Assembly: GCF_000165425.1 (NCBI RefSeq)
Contig: NW_001799624.1
Location: forward strand, 124,001 to 188,000
DNA: 64,000 nucleotides
Direction of reading: 5' to 3'
Source of the DNA: Paramecium tetraurelia
Lineage: Eukaryota; Ciliophora; Oligohymenophorea; Peniculida; Parameciidae
Part shown: piece by piece, positions 36,316-48,282 of the stretch
How positions within the stretch are numbered: position 1 is the first letter of the stretch
Layout of the letters: every line of letters starts with the position of its first letter
The notes under the pieces: generated by a model
What the model was told of the DNA's origin: nothing
Seen by the model: only the letters and a program-made list of their open reading frames with translations
Database searches by the model: none
Made by a program: the position numbers and the translations under genes

Positions 36316-37008
36316 TCAATAAATCTTACAACAACATCCTCCTTCAGCTTTAATTCTTTCATCTCTCAAATGATTTTATGCCTAGTTCGCTGATGAAAGA
36401 CTCAACTTTCCACTTTTCATTTGAACCAAAACTCTTTTTGTGAGATCCTCAATTACTAAGTCTACATTTTATCCTGTCATACAAGAAATCTCAAAATATG
36501 GAATATGTAATTAATTTGCCATTTTTTGTGCTTCTTCTTGTGATTCTTGATAATAATGATGGTCTGATTGATCAGATTTGTTTCCAACTAATATATATTC
36601 GACATCTAAATTTTCAAATCAAATCATACTCTAAGGTGCATGCATTACAATCTTAGTCATATCTTCTTTCAAATCTGCTAAGGTATAAGGCCTATCATTT
36701 TATTAAGTGATGTTTACCTTGTAAGATCAAAAATTAAAATAAAACCAAAAGCTGATTTATAGAATCCATATGAAGCAAATCTTAACTTTTCACTTCCAGG
36801 CTATGCTGTAGATTTAACATAATACTGTATCAAAAATGCAAAGCTTGTATTTATCATCTTCAATCATTTTGGATTTAAAATCCATTCCTTTACTTTCTTC
36901 ATATTTAGAGTCAAAATTGTTTTCACAACTTCGAGTTAGAAAGGCAGTCTTACCAACCTCGTTTGATCCAATCAACATATATTTGATCACTTCAAATTTC
37001 GCAGACAT
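36316..37008 (-). CDS. Divergent Rab-family small GTPase
   Basis: Predicted 205 aa; introns of 25, 26 and 24 nt. Motifs: P-loop GSNEVGKTAF (about residues 13-22), switch II DTPGSEKLRFASYGFYKSA, FILIFDLT, LVGNKSDQSD (G4 NKSD), a weak G5 ISCMTG, and a C-terminal cluster GGCCCKIY for prenylation. Rabs steer vesicle traffic. The catalytic Gln of DTAGQE is Ser here (DTPGSE), which in known Ras-type GTPases slows hydrolysis. The start was taken at MSAKFEVIKYML; an upstream in-frame Met would add 11 residues unlike any Rab. The exact class is not assignable by eye. Confidence 0.88.
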
Positions 37009-37560
37009 TATGTAATTTTTGATAATTTTTATATCTAACACAAAATTTAGAATTAAATGAAAGAACTTAACAATTTATGCTTTTTATCCAAGATAATTAG
37101 AATTCAAAGCAATTTCAAAATAAGAAATATAATAGTTACTTTAAATAATCCTAAGAATTCAACACAGGATTGTAAAATATTTGGAAATAGCAAATTTATG
37201 GAAATTAATTATATTTGGAAAAGAAATTTGAATAAACAAGATAAAGATAGTTAATATACTCATTTGAGATATTAATTATAATAATAATAAGACTCAGTTT
37301 ACTATTTAATACATTAATCCATCTAATAGTAGCTAGATGATTAAAATATACAATACTAATTTTATTTCATAATTATCAACTATTGAATAATTTTCCTTTA
37401 ATATTATCTATAAATATGAATTTTCAATGTAAAAGTAATGGCCTACTCAAATTAAATCAAGATATTAATGCTATTAAACATCTAAGTTTGAATCCAATAT
37501 GTTTTATTAATAATTCAAACTATTTATTTTATAATATTATGATTAATAATTAAATTAAAA
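37009..37560. other. Intergenic, no gene seen
   Basis: 552 bp, AT-rich, between divergent genes. A forward frame of 65 codons at 37057 has no coding character beyond composition. Confidence 0.5.
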
Positions 37561-38842
37561 ATGAAACATTTTTCATATTATTCTGAGGATATTTATACTT
37601 ATGAAAATTTGGATGAGTTAAAAAAAATTCTATAATTTGATGAGATTGGAGAAATAGAATACAATTAGGAAGATGAATACATTTAATATAAAATTAATAG
37701 AGAAGAATGCATTCGATTAAGTGATCTAATTTATTTTATAGTAAATATTTTTATTAATATAGTCATCTAATCTAGGTAGGATACATTTAGGCCAATTATT
37801 GGTCTTAATTAAATCCTTAGTGTCAAAAGTTTAACAATTGAAATCAGCTAACTTCGATCATTTATACTTAGACTCTAATAGAATTTGGCTTAAATTCAAT
37901 AATAAACAGTAAACATTAAATAGTAAATACTAAATTTTTTAATATACTGTTCATTTCACTGGTTATTAATGTCCAAATTATGAAGATTTAAATGAAAAAG
38001 AAAATTTACAAATAACCTCGTCATAAAAAATATTACTAATTATAAAAGGTCTAATTGATAACTGCTTTGATAATATCATACTAGATAAAACTAAAGAAAG
38101 AACAAATGTAAAGAATGATATTATTGATCCAATATTACATGAAATAAGTACCAAAAACTTAGATTAATTGATTGAAGAAATCAATTCTATTTTATAGAAA
38201 TATCAATATGATAAAGAAAAATAAACTATTTTAGTTGATGAGTATGTTGAAACAATACTTGAGGTTAGGCATGATTTACAAATAGGGTATAAATTAGACA
38301 TTTAATAAATAATGAAAACTAAAAAAAATATGGAAACTATTACTGATGCTTATTTAATAGAATATTGTTTATATTTAAATATTCCGAAAATAGTTTAAGG
38401 GTTTGAAAATTCTACAAATTTCTAAAGAATTGAATATGTTGGTGAGAAGACTGTAGAATTTTTTGAATAAATTTAATTGAAAATCTAAAATGAAAGATAA
38501 AATTACATTGAAGAATTAATTAAATAAGAAATTGAAAAATAATCTGAATACTATGTATAGTTTTATAGATTCGACTTTGATTTAGAACAAGTACGTGAGG
38601 TAATTACACCATTAATCAGAAATCATGCAATAATCAAATATTTTCACAATACCTTTACATATAATTTTAAGTATACAGAAAAGCCATATATTGATATTTA
38701 AGATACTCACAAATCTAATGTTAATAAACTTTAATAAGCAATGTAAAAATAGATTTCAAAAATAATCCCTCTTTATACATAACAATGTTTAAGCATGAAA
38801 ATAACAACCCTTATTTTAGAGCTGATAAATGATTTGATTTGA
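37561..38842 (+). CDS. Hypothetical protein, 419 aa
   Basis: Predicted 419 aa with one 22-nt intron (37741-37762), ending at TGA 38840. Acidic N-terminus (YYSEDIYTYENLDELKKIL). Long helical regions rich in Gln, Ile, Asn and Glu in the middle (QLIEEINSILQKYQYDKEKQ, VEFFEQIQLKIQNERQ). The region around LYLDSNRIWLKF ... VHFTGYQCPNYEDLN faintly recalls the catalytic loop of a very decayed protein kinase, but no HRD, DFG or lysine motif survives, so I do not assign it. Intron removal clearly extends the frame, supporting a real gene. Confidence 0.55.
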
Positions 38843-41437
38843 TCCAAATTATGATTAGTTTAAATTAGAAAATTAAACATTAACACATACTACATTTTTA
38901 ATTCCAATTTTTTCATTCTTTACTAATCTTAAAAATATTCAATCCTGAATCACAATAATTAAATTGTACGAATCAAATCAATATTATATATTTCTTTTGA
39001 TACTCCTAAACTTATAAAGAAGATAATTCTTAAAGTATAAAATTGTTCTAAGGTTTTATACTTCATAAAAATACTAATTGCTTTTCTGGTCCATAACATT
39101 CCTCAAAACAAAAATATTAATAATTATCATCTTCATTCTAACCAGTACTCTATAATAACATTAATGCTTTATTTTACTCAATTGGACGAAGGCATGAGCT
39201 AGAGTATTCAGAATAATGATTCTTTTTTAATTAAATATCAGATATTGGGAATCCTACAAGTACAATTGCTGATCTAGACCCACATTATTATTTCTAAGTG
39301 GATTGATTATAAGTAAACCTATAAAGACTAATATCACAAATGAAGTTCTTAATTGAAAGATACATTTATTCTTTAGACATACAATTAATTAAAATAATTA
39401 ATTATTCAAAGTTATACATCATAGACAAAAAATATAAATAATAAGGATATATTCGAAATTATAAGAATCACTATCTTTAAGAGTGACCTTCCACTCAGTT
39501 AGTTCCAAAAGGTACAACACGTGGNNNNNNNNNNNNNNNNNNNNNNNNNNNNNNNNNNNNNNNNNNNNNNNNNNNNNNNNNNNNNNNNNNNNNNNNNNNN
39601 NNNNNNNNNNNNNNNNNNNNNNNNNNNNNNNNNNNNNNNNNNNNNNNNNNNNNNNNNNNNNNNNNNNNNNNNNNAGATGATATTTAAAAAGATCGTATTT
39701 ATCTTAAAAGTAAAGGCAAAGAAGTTTTCTGTCGATAAAATTAAGTTTGGTTTAAAGTAATAAATAAAATTGAGTTATGTGGTTTAGTCATCTATCTTTT
39801 ATGATCAAAATGAAACTCCTAAAAAGTTATTGCCAAATAAAATTAATTGAAAAAGCACTTCTTAGAATAAAATGAAAAAAACTTAACAATTAATTTAAGA
39901 GTTACAGCATTACATTAGATTTAAAATATAAAAAATGAATTTTTCCAAAGCTCTGAAAAAATACAATTTTGATTAAGCATAAAATAATTCTAATTCTGAT
40001 AAAATCATAAGGATCTCTACTCCCTAAGATCTTGTGTAAATTAATTTAATTTGTCTAAATTTTTTCTTTACTTTTCAACTTAATAGATTTATAGTAATTG
40101 AGAATCTATTAATATATTGATATTTATATATCCTTTTTGATAACCTAATAAAGAGGTTCAAAATTATTCTCTTTTTAAAACATAAAAATAGAAATAGTAT
40201 TCAGAGCTTTTAGCATCTAAACTGATTATACTAATTTTTAATATTATCACAATTAATAAAATGCCTAAATCTTAATGATTGAAATAATTTTATGGATTGT
40301 AACAGATGTAACATTTTTATTGTAAAATCTTATCTTTGTTACAATTTGATCAGGAAATCTAACCTCACTTACATATTAGGTGAATCCATTAAAAATTTCG
40401 GTCTCTGTGATTTTGTCAACTACTACAATAAAAATTTGTAATTCAGCAATTCGTTTGTCATTATCCCATAATCTAAACCTCACTAAATTTATTTCATATG
40501 GGTGCAACAGCTCAATAATTATAGATTAATGTAAATTAAAGTCAATATGGCCAACATACTATGATAAATTATTAAAAAAATAGAGATAATCCCTTAAAGG
40601 ACTTGCAAGAGTACCTTAAAAGGAAAACAAATTATTTCTAGCTGTTGAGATGACGGCCCCTTTTTTTTCTGAAGCTACATCCACATAGTTTCCTCTGATT
40701 TTTGACTTTGTATGTTATAAAAATTAAGTGTTTTCAATACAATTTGCAAAAGCGAATTAATTTTGAACCTATAAGCTCCACAGTAGTATAATCAGGTAAA
40801 ATTTAATTATTTTGATATTTTACTATTTATATAACGATTGAATACAAAAATAAGTTAATTTAAAAAAATGAAAACAAATATTTTAAAACTAGTTAAATGA
40901 TTGTATTGCTAAAAATATAAAGATAGTAAACCTGCTTCCTTATTTGTAGAACATTAAGAATCTTAAAATTTCCATGTTATTTTGTTGAATAAACAGCCAA
41001 GTTGAATCAAGAGAAGTAATTTAACTAATAAATGGTCCATGATCATCAAAGGTATTGGATATCTTTCCAAAATTACTCCAAAAATAGTTTAGGATTGAAT
41101 TGCTCCGAAAATTGAAGCTTTTCAAAAGATTCTTAAAGAAAATAACCCTATTGAAATGCAAATATATGTATGAAAGAATTTTCATTGAAAATATCATTTG
41201 TAATTTGAAAATTAAATTATTGTATTTTTGTATAAATATTGACCTTATTGCTGTGGTTCTAAGGGGCAGTGTATATTTTAGTCCCTAAAGCTTATTCCAA
41301 ATTTTGCATCATATAATACCAATCTGATTATAAGCTGTGAGAATTAAACAAACAGTTTGGGCATTAGAGAACTTCTAACTTAGTGAGAAATGTTCAAAAT
41401 TCAAGAATATTGTAAAATAATATTATTTATATTATTT
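38843..41437. other. Gene-poor stretch with assembly gap, possible gene relics
   Basis: 2.6 kb of AT-rich DNA around a 150-N gap. Forward frames around 39.08-39.22 kb (with ALFYSIGRRHELEYSEQ just before a TGA) and around 40.5-40.65 kb (from ATG at about 40498, 51 codons) look slightly protein-like, but I cannot place them in any family. Best described as unresolved; some may be decayed genes. Confidence 0.4.
39525..39674. other. Assembly gap, 150 N
   Basis: Run of N. Forward frames that cross it are artefacts. Confidence 0.95.
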
Positions 41438-43425
41438 TCAATTAATCTAGACTTCTGTTATGATATCAAAATTGTCCTCTATTTCTTGTTATTCAACCTC
41501 TTCTTTTTCTACTTATTCATCACCATTTTCTATTTTTTCTAAGGCTTAATCTAATGTATTCTTTAATATATTACTCTTTATTTCCTTAAAAATTTCATTT
41601 TCTTCATAAACATCCAGCATTTTATCACAAAAATCCATAACTTCTTAATATTTTTTTAATTCCATTAAGCATTAAACTAAAAATTAAAGATCTATCACCT
41701 TTCAATATTTACATTTAACAAAAATCGGGATCTTAAGATAAAATAATGTTAAAAGTGGAGATAGCTTCTTCAAATTTTTTGCTTAGAAATAAGCATTCAC
41801 CTTTTAAGATTAAAGGAAGTTAATCGAATTGCTATTTGCTATACAACTCATCATAAAATTTTGTAGTTTATTCAGGATCATTTTAATTGAGAATTAATGC
41901 TAAAACTATTTAAGTATTTTACCTTTTTGCTTCAGTACTGATACATTTTATGGATTAATAGCCATAATGCTATCAAATAGTTCCAAACTTTGATCTATCT
42001 TATCCTCCTATAATAAGAACAATGCTTGAAATTAAATTAATATTCACCTTTGAAAAATTAAATCATCCATAATGTTTCATCAATTTCCTTAAGCTCCTCT
42101 ACTAATTTATTTGCTTCTGCAAAATCTTATAGCTGAGTTAATAGGGCTCCTTAAGATTATAGAATATACATACCTTTGTAGAAAAAAACCCTAATATCTT
42201 TTGGATATCTTTGAATCATTGTTTCACAAGTTATTAAAGCTTCTTAGTAATTTTCTAATGAAATAAGACATTCAACTAAAGTACATAAGTAAATTGTTAC
42301 TTTTCACACATAAGGCATTATAATTAAAAGGAGAATTTACTAAAATTTCGTCAAGTATTTGTGTTGCTTTATCCAATTCTAATTATTATGTTAACAACAT
42401 GCCTATTTTTCAAAAATTCTTACTTTTAGCAAGTAGAGTATAGATTTCATCAGATCCGGCTTGGATTATTTAATTGAAACATTCTCTTGCTTATTTAAAA
42501 TTCGATATTGCTTGTAAGCAATAACCTAATTATTTCTTTATCTTTTACCCTTAAGATAAATTGATTTAAAATCAGTTTTATTTTATTTTTAAAGCTTGAT
42601 CGTAACAAATAATTGCACTCTTGAATTTATGTAAATATCGTAAGCACTCTCCTAAAAAATCAATTATTCTAAACCTTGTTGAATGTAAACTTGAGGATTG
42701 CTTTAATTTATTGATTGTACTTTTTAATAAAATTCTATTGCCAAATTAAATTTTTGTGTGACCCTTAAACATTCCGCTTGAAATATGATGAGATATTACC
42801 CTTTCCAAATAAAGCCTCTTCATTTTAGGAATTCATATTTAAACATTCATCATAGTATTTAATAGCATCTTAATAAACTTATTATTTAATTAAATAGTTT
42901 CCTATTTTATTATTAAATCATACCAATTTCAACCAAGGTTTATTCATCCTTCTTTGTAAATATATTTAATTAACAATTTTAATAAACTTCTTCAATAGTT
43001 TTTTTTAACTTAGATATTTATGGTTCAATTGATTATTAAATTGAAAATTGAACTCTTTCGAATGTCAAAGCTGATGATAGTGTATCTTAAAATTCACTTT
43101 AACCCATTAAATTAATAGTTGCCTCTATTCCAAAGACTCTATCTTCTAATCCTTTGATTAAATTTTTGAACAAGTTCTAAACTTCATTAAATATATTTTT
43201 TGAAGTTGTAATAGCCTCTTTAAGTTTCCTCAATTCTCCATTGATAGTCAATTAAGCCTGCTCAAGTTTACCAACTTCAATCATATGTTGGAGATGTTCT
43301 GTCGTTTTCAAGCATTAAAAACAAACCAACCTTTCTTCTTTGCAATCTCTTTTGAGACAACAGAATTCAATATTTTCGTCAATGTGTAACTTACATTTAA
43401 AATTGATCGTCTCTTTCTACAACAT
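41438..43425 (-). CDS. TPR-repeat protein with N-terminal B-box-like Cys/His motif
   Basis: The N-terminal exon has a Cys/His cluster (INFKCKLHIDENIEFCC, DCKEERLVCFQCLKTTEH) of the B-box-like type that is common in ciliate multigene families. A coiled-coil stretch of about 120 residues follows (LTINGELRKLKEAITTSKN). The rest encodes TPR-like units, for example AIKYYDECLNMNSQNEEAL with similar motifs further down the strand, and an acidic C-terminus (EKIENGDEQVEKEEVEQQ) ending at TGA 41438-41440. Several short introns are needed; I did not resolve each one. Likely a protein-protein interaction adaptor. Boundaries firm at both ends, internal exons approximate. Confidence 0.7.
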
Positions 43426-43555
43426 AATTTTAATAAAGGCAGATTTCTAAAAAAATAATTTTTATATAAGAAAATATTAGATTAGGTTTAATAGAATTTT
43501 ATATACCTATATTTTAGTTTTCTTGTTGTAAATATATAGAAATAGTTGAAACACA

Positions 43556-43573
43556 ATCAATCAATCAATCAAT
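43556..43573. repeat. TCAA microsatellite
   Basis: About four to five tandem copies of a 4-bp CAAT/TCAA unit just upstream of the TPR gene start. Confidence 0.7.
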
Positions 43574-45016
43574 GAGAATAGTATTAACAAAATAAATGAC
43601 GAATTTGTGATTTTTAATCTAGATTACATACTGTATTTTGTTTATTCAAAATGAATAAATTTTCATTTAAATTAATTTATTTAATAACATCGAGTTTTAT
43701 TGCAATCCGGTTGATTAATGATATTTCAATTTAACTCTATATATTAGATTCTAAAACGCAACAACTTAAAATGATTATTTTTTTTTATCTAGAAATCAAT
43801 AATTATCTGTGTTGAACACGAAATTGAAAGGAATTATTTCAACATTACCCATCTGAAAATTTAAACTATTTAAAATTGGAATATTAGATTTAAAAGATTT
43901 ATCAAGAAAAAGATTACAATTAAAAAATATGAAATTAAGAAAATCCTGAGTTGATCTTACGAAAATAACTCAAGCCCATTAATATAGAATGGGAAATAGA
44001 AAGAAATATGATGATTATTATTTGATACGAAGTTGAATAAAAATGTTTGTTACTAAGGGAAAATTCGTAATGTGCTAAAATGGGATATTCGATTTAGAAT
44101 AGACTATTTATTTTATCCTTCAAGTTGAAGGCTTCTCAGTAAAAGCGATCGGTGATACCCTCCTAAAATCAATTGCCAGAAATTAGGAATTGTCCATGTT
44201 TTGATAGTGCTGAATAAATTACCTCTCTCATTAATTTAACTTATCTCCACAATATATAAACAAATACCTAAACATTTCATAAGCAAATCCTAAATTCATA
44301 CTTAGTTTATATTATCTTCCTATGAAGTGATAATCTCATCATCTTCAAAATAGAATTAAAAATACAAATTAATTAACTAGTTTAATTTATGTAATTATTC
44401 AATTAGCTTTTTTATATCTATATAAAGAATGAAAAAATAATTAAATTAGATAGGGTAAAATAAACAGTTAAAAGATTTTCAAAGATCTTGATTTCTTTCA
44501 AACTATTATAATGTTGTACTTTTCAAATTAATCCTAGTTGCTCTATTTTAAGGAACAACCCTAAAATAATTTTAAAAAAACGATATTAGCAATTATCGAA
44601 GCCTAATTCTGATTGAAAATAATAATATTGGAAACTTCGAGAATAGAAATATTAATTTTTAAGTTAGCAAGTATAAAAAAATTTTATTATTTTTAATATT
44701 AAGCTTTGAAAAAAGTGAGGATCTATAAAGAAAAGTATTTCATAAATTTCTTATAAACTAGCTCTATAAAAATAAAAAAGAGTTGACAATCAATCTGTTA
44801 GTAAACTTATAAAAAATAGATGAATTTAAAAAGAAAATCTTGTTATTCGTATTATAACAAGATGACAATTCTAAGGAGATTGTATAAAAACTCTAAGTTT
44901 TACATTTCAGAACATTTTTAAATAAAAAAAAGAGTATTCTGTAATAAATAATAAAGTTTTAAGATTTGAATAGTATTCAAAATAATCCAATTTAGGATTA
45001 TACTAAAACAATTCAG

Positions 45017-45153
45017 ATTTAGGTCATTTCTGTTTAGATCATTCTCATGGAGACCAATATTGGTATAATTTTAGGATTTCGTTAAACTAGAAAGTTTAAA
45101 TTCAATATTGGTCTACTTAATGAGCCTAAATATGCAATTTAGAAACCTAAATT
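45017..45153. repeat. Nested inverted repeat
   Basis: Inner arms AGACCAATATTG (45051-45062) and CAATATTGGTCT (45103-45114) are exact reverse complements, and each contains the palindrome CAATATTG. Outer arms ATTTAGGT (about 45017-45024) and ACCTAAAT (about 45146-45153) are also complementary. Together they could form a two-level hairpin in a gene-free stretch. Confidence 0.6.
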
Positions 45154-46081
45154 TTTGTTGTTTTAGTACAATCTGAAATATGATATATATTATTTATAAA
45201 TTTCTATTTAGTAATATTTTGTATATATCCAAACTCTAAATAATGGATGATAAAAAGAAAGAATTATAATTAAACTGGATCACTTGATTTTATTAATCTT
45301 CATATTCTAATTTTGTATTAAATTGTTAATCTACAGGGAATTTTAAAAACAATCGATTATGTTAACCAAGAAAAGGATTAGTAAATTATTATTATTCTGT
45401 TTATAATTACATTTGAAGTTATTTATTTCTAAAATCTCATAAATTTTGAATTATGCTTTTGATCTCAGAAGAGGCAATCAATTGAATGAAATTTATAGCT
45501 TAGGAATGTCTATTGTCATATATTTTTTGCTTTCTCAAGTTTGAAATTATAAAGTGGTTTCAGTTATAACTATCATAATAAATTTCTATGTCCTTATAGA
45601 TTTCAATTTTAAGATGGCAATCAGGATCCAGATATCCTATCTATTTTGTAGGGAATAAAAATAGTTTTGAAACTTTTATGTGGCTTTGTAACTTCTGCTT
45701 CAAATTAGATGTATTGCATTATATTACACAATTTAATTAATTATTATCGTATATTTTGAGTATTATTTTATGTATAAGTATAATATTAAAAATAGAGTAA
45801 ATACCGAATGAATTAGGAAAGCATATAGTATGTAATATAATAGTTAGTTAATAATTGAAATATGAAAAAAAGAAATACTTAGAACATCCTGATTTAGCAA
45901 TAACTAATTATTAGTAAAGGGTGGTTCACAAATTTTCTTAAGGACAATTCAACTTAATTATAGTAATTGAGAAATGTATTGGAATAGTTATTTATTTAGA
46001 TAAATAGATCTCGAACTGAAATAATTAAATAAAATGATTTAGTTGTAAATTCTTTGTTATTTTATTGTATAATCATTTATT

Positions 46082-48282
46082 TCAATTTTCCATCTAATCG
46101 AATCTAATTGATTTGACAATTTGATTGGATCTGTTTTACCAGGGACTAAAAATTAAATTAATAAAATTACATTGAATAAATGATTACTTCATATATCTAT
46201 TATTCAAATTCTGGATTTGAATAATTTAAATATATCTTGTAGTTGATTCCTGAAACAATTTATTCTTAAACACTAATAACTGAATCGAATTGATATCCAT
46301 CTTATTAAGGATTAAACTTAGTATTAATTTCCTTAATGGCTTCTTCAATGATCATTGAATTAGATTGTTAAAGTTCTGCAGTTTCAATTTATCTCCATGA
46401 TCCTGAAGCTGTATTTCTTTGAACCTCTTAATTGATTGAATTGTTATCTTGACTATTCTGTTGTTGATTAAGAGTGGGTTGTCTAACTTGAACCACTAAA
46501 ATCAGTCGGATCATCATTATATTTATAACCAGAGTAGTCACTGCTTGTAGCTTTAGAATCAATAGTGGTCACTGTAGTTTTTCCTTCGCTAACGACTTCT
46601 TTATTAGTATCGTTAAAAATTCCATTAATTGATTCGGAGGAAAATGAATAAGTGTAATTGTCATAATCGTAGGAGTTTTTTTATCGGCCTCCTGCTATAC
46701 TATCGAAGGTTGTGTTGGAACCTTCAAAATAGTTGGTTTAATTATCGAAAGATTTTGCACTGTTGCCAGAAGCAGTATAGTTATAATTAAAACCTTATTA
46801 ATTTTAATTATTAGAAGTGGAATTATTATAAGATGCGTCATATTATGTAGATTGTGAATTGTAAATACCTGCTTAATAGTCATCATGATAGATGGTGGTG
46901 CTATTATACTATCCTTAACTCTCTGATATAGAGGAAGAATCAGTATTTGAAAAGGTGTCATTTGTTCGATATTAAGAATTACTTTGGGTTGCATATTCAT
47001 TGATTTATGTATTTTCAAGCTGAGAAATTGATGAGTTATTTCCTTGAATAAAATTAGAGTCTATATAGTATTAGTTTTGGCTTTATGATTAACCTGAGTA
47101 TTTGCTTGAAGTATTTTGGTTAAAGTCTGCATCAGCATGGCCTTCACTACTATTTCTATATCTATAGGATGAGGTTGAGGATCCATTTTATTAATTTTCA
47201 TAAGTACCTCCATAGACGGAACTACTATATGAATAATTTCCTGTTTAATTAGAGTATCCAGCATTTCCATAAAAATAATTATTTTCACCATAATACAAGT
47301 TATTATTAAAGTCTGTTGAAAATCCATTGTATTCTCCATACTTGTTATATTATCCTGAAAATGTTTGATTTGTAAGAACGAGTGTTCCAAAGGCGTTTTA
47401 TTACTCTTTGTAATTTGTGTTGGTTGAGTTCTAGGCTATGATCAAAGAATAATTAAGGTTGAAGTTTCTGTATATCACATTACCATTATCATCATATTGT
47501 CTATCTAAAGTAACCTATGTGTTATTCTAATAGTAAAAATAGTTAGATTCAGTTGAATTTTCATAAATTTCAGTGTTATTATAAATAACTACGTACTCGT
47601 AAGTTCCACTAGATGTGTTGTAATAAGTAACATTTTAGGTGTTATTTTATATTTGTTCCTTTAGCATTTTTGAATTGTTTCTAACTCTCAATTATAGTCT
47701 TGATGGAATATATCTACTATTAATTGTTCTGTTGTAATTTGAGGAACCATTGGTTTAGTTAATAGTAGAAGTCTAATTGGTAGTGTTGTAGGATGAGGAA
47801 TTGCTGGAACTATTTGAAGTGGATGGATAATCATAGCTGTAGGTGAGGTTGCTGTAAGGATAAGATCCATTTGATCCATTTGTAGTATTTGATGAGTTGC
47901 TTGAGTTGCTTGAATTGCTTGAATTGCTATAGGTTGGATATTAGGTTGAAGATGACTGATATGTGTAATTGTAAGTTGAGTTGGGATAAGTACTATTATT
48001 TAAGTTGTATTCGGATTTCTTAACTTTAGCGAACAATATAGACTATTTCACGGAATCTTCTTAATATTATAATCGAGTACCTTAGGCAATAGATGGGACC
48101 TAATTAGGTGTCTCCTTCTCTTTCTTAATGCCCAACTCTGCTTCAAGCATTGATTTAAGAGTATCAATATCTTATGCTAAATGATATTAATCCTTAGTTT
48201 ATTCCAATAACTCTTTTACAGATTCTACTCTTGAAAGAGCAGTCAAGCACAACAATGCCATCACTAGTGGAAGATATTTCAT
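46082..48282 (-). CDS. Secreted N-glycosylation-dense protein with C-terminal cystatin domain
   Basis: Predicted 713 aa, introns of 34 nt (about 46516-46549) and 25 nt. A signal peptide (MKYLPLVMALLCLTALSRVES) precedes a short coiled coil. About 500 residues then are made mostly of Asn, Ser, Thr, Tyr and Gln with dozens of N-x-S/T sites (for example SNSSNSSNSSNSSN). The last 100 residues form a type-1/2 cystatin: GSWRQIETAEL, IIEEAIKEINTKF, the protease-wedge loop QIVSGINYKIYL (QxVxG) and the second hairpin PW in IYSIPWQNRS. Cystatins block papain-family proteases. All three inhibitory parts are present. So this looks like a glycosylated carrier with a protease-inhibitor head. Confidence 0.8.
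47893..47929 (-). repeat. 9-bp tandem repeat coding SNS units
   Basis: About four copies of a 9-bp unit inside the glycosylation-dense region of the cystatin gene, coding repeated Asn-Ser-Ser. Confidence 0.7.

Larger units (their letters stand above)
43426..46081. other. AT-rich gene-free stretch, 2.7 kb
   Basis: No gene supported. Contains a TCAA microsatellite at about 43556-43573 and a nested inverted repeat at 45017-45153 (separate entries). Frames are short and low in complexity. Confidence 0.5.

Noticed and set aside
37561-38842. Degenerate protein kinase
   Set aside because: Only a vague likeness around one loop; none of the invariant motifs can be identified.
39483-39760. Frames crossing the second N run
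   Set aside because: Mostly N; no coding evidence on either side.
46695-47879. Three reverse frames of 63-109 codons inside the cystatin gene
   Set aside because: Shadows of the Asn/Ser/Tyr-rich frame, which runs unbroken from a signal peptide to the cystatin domain.
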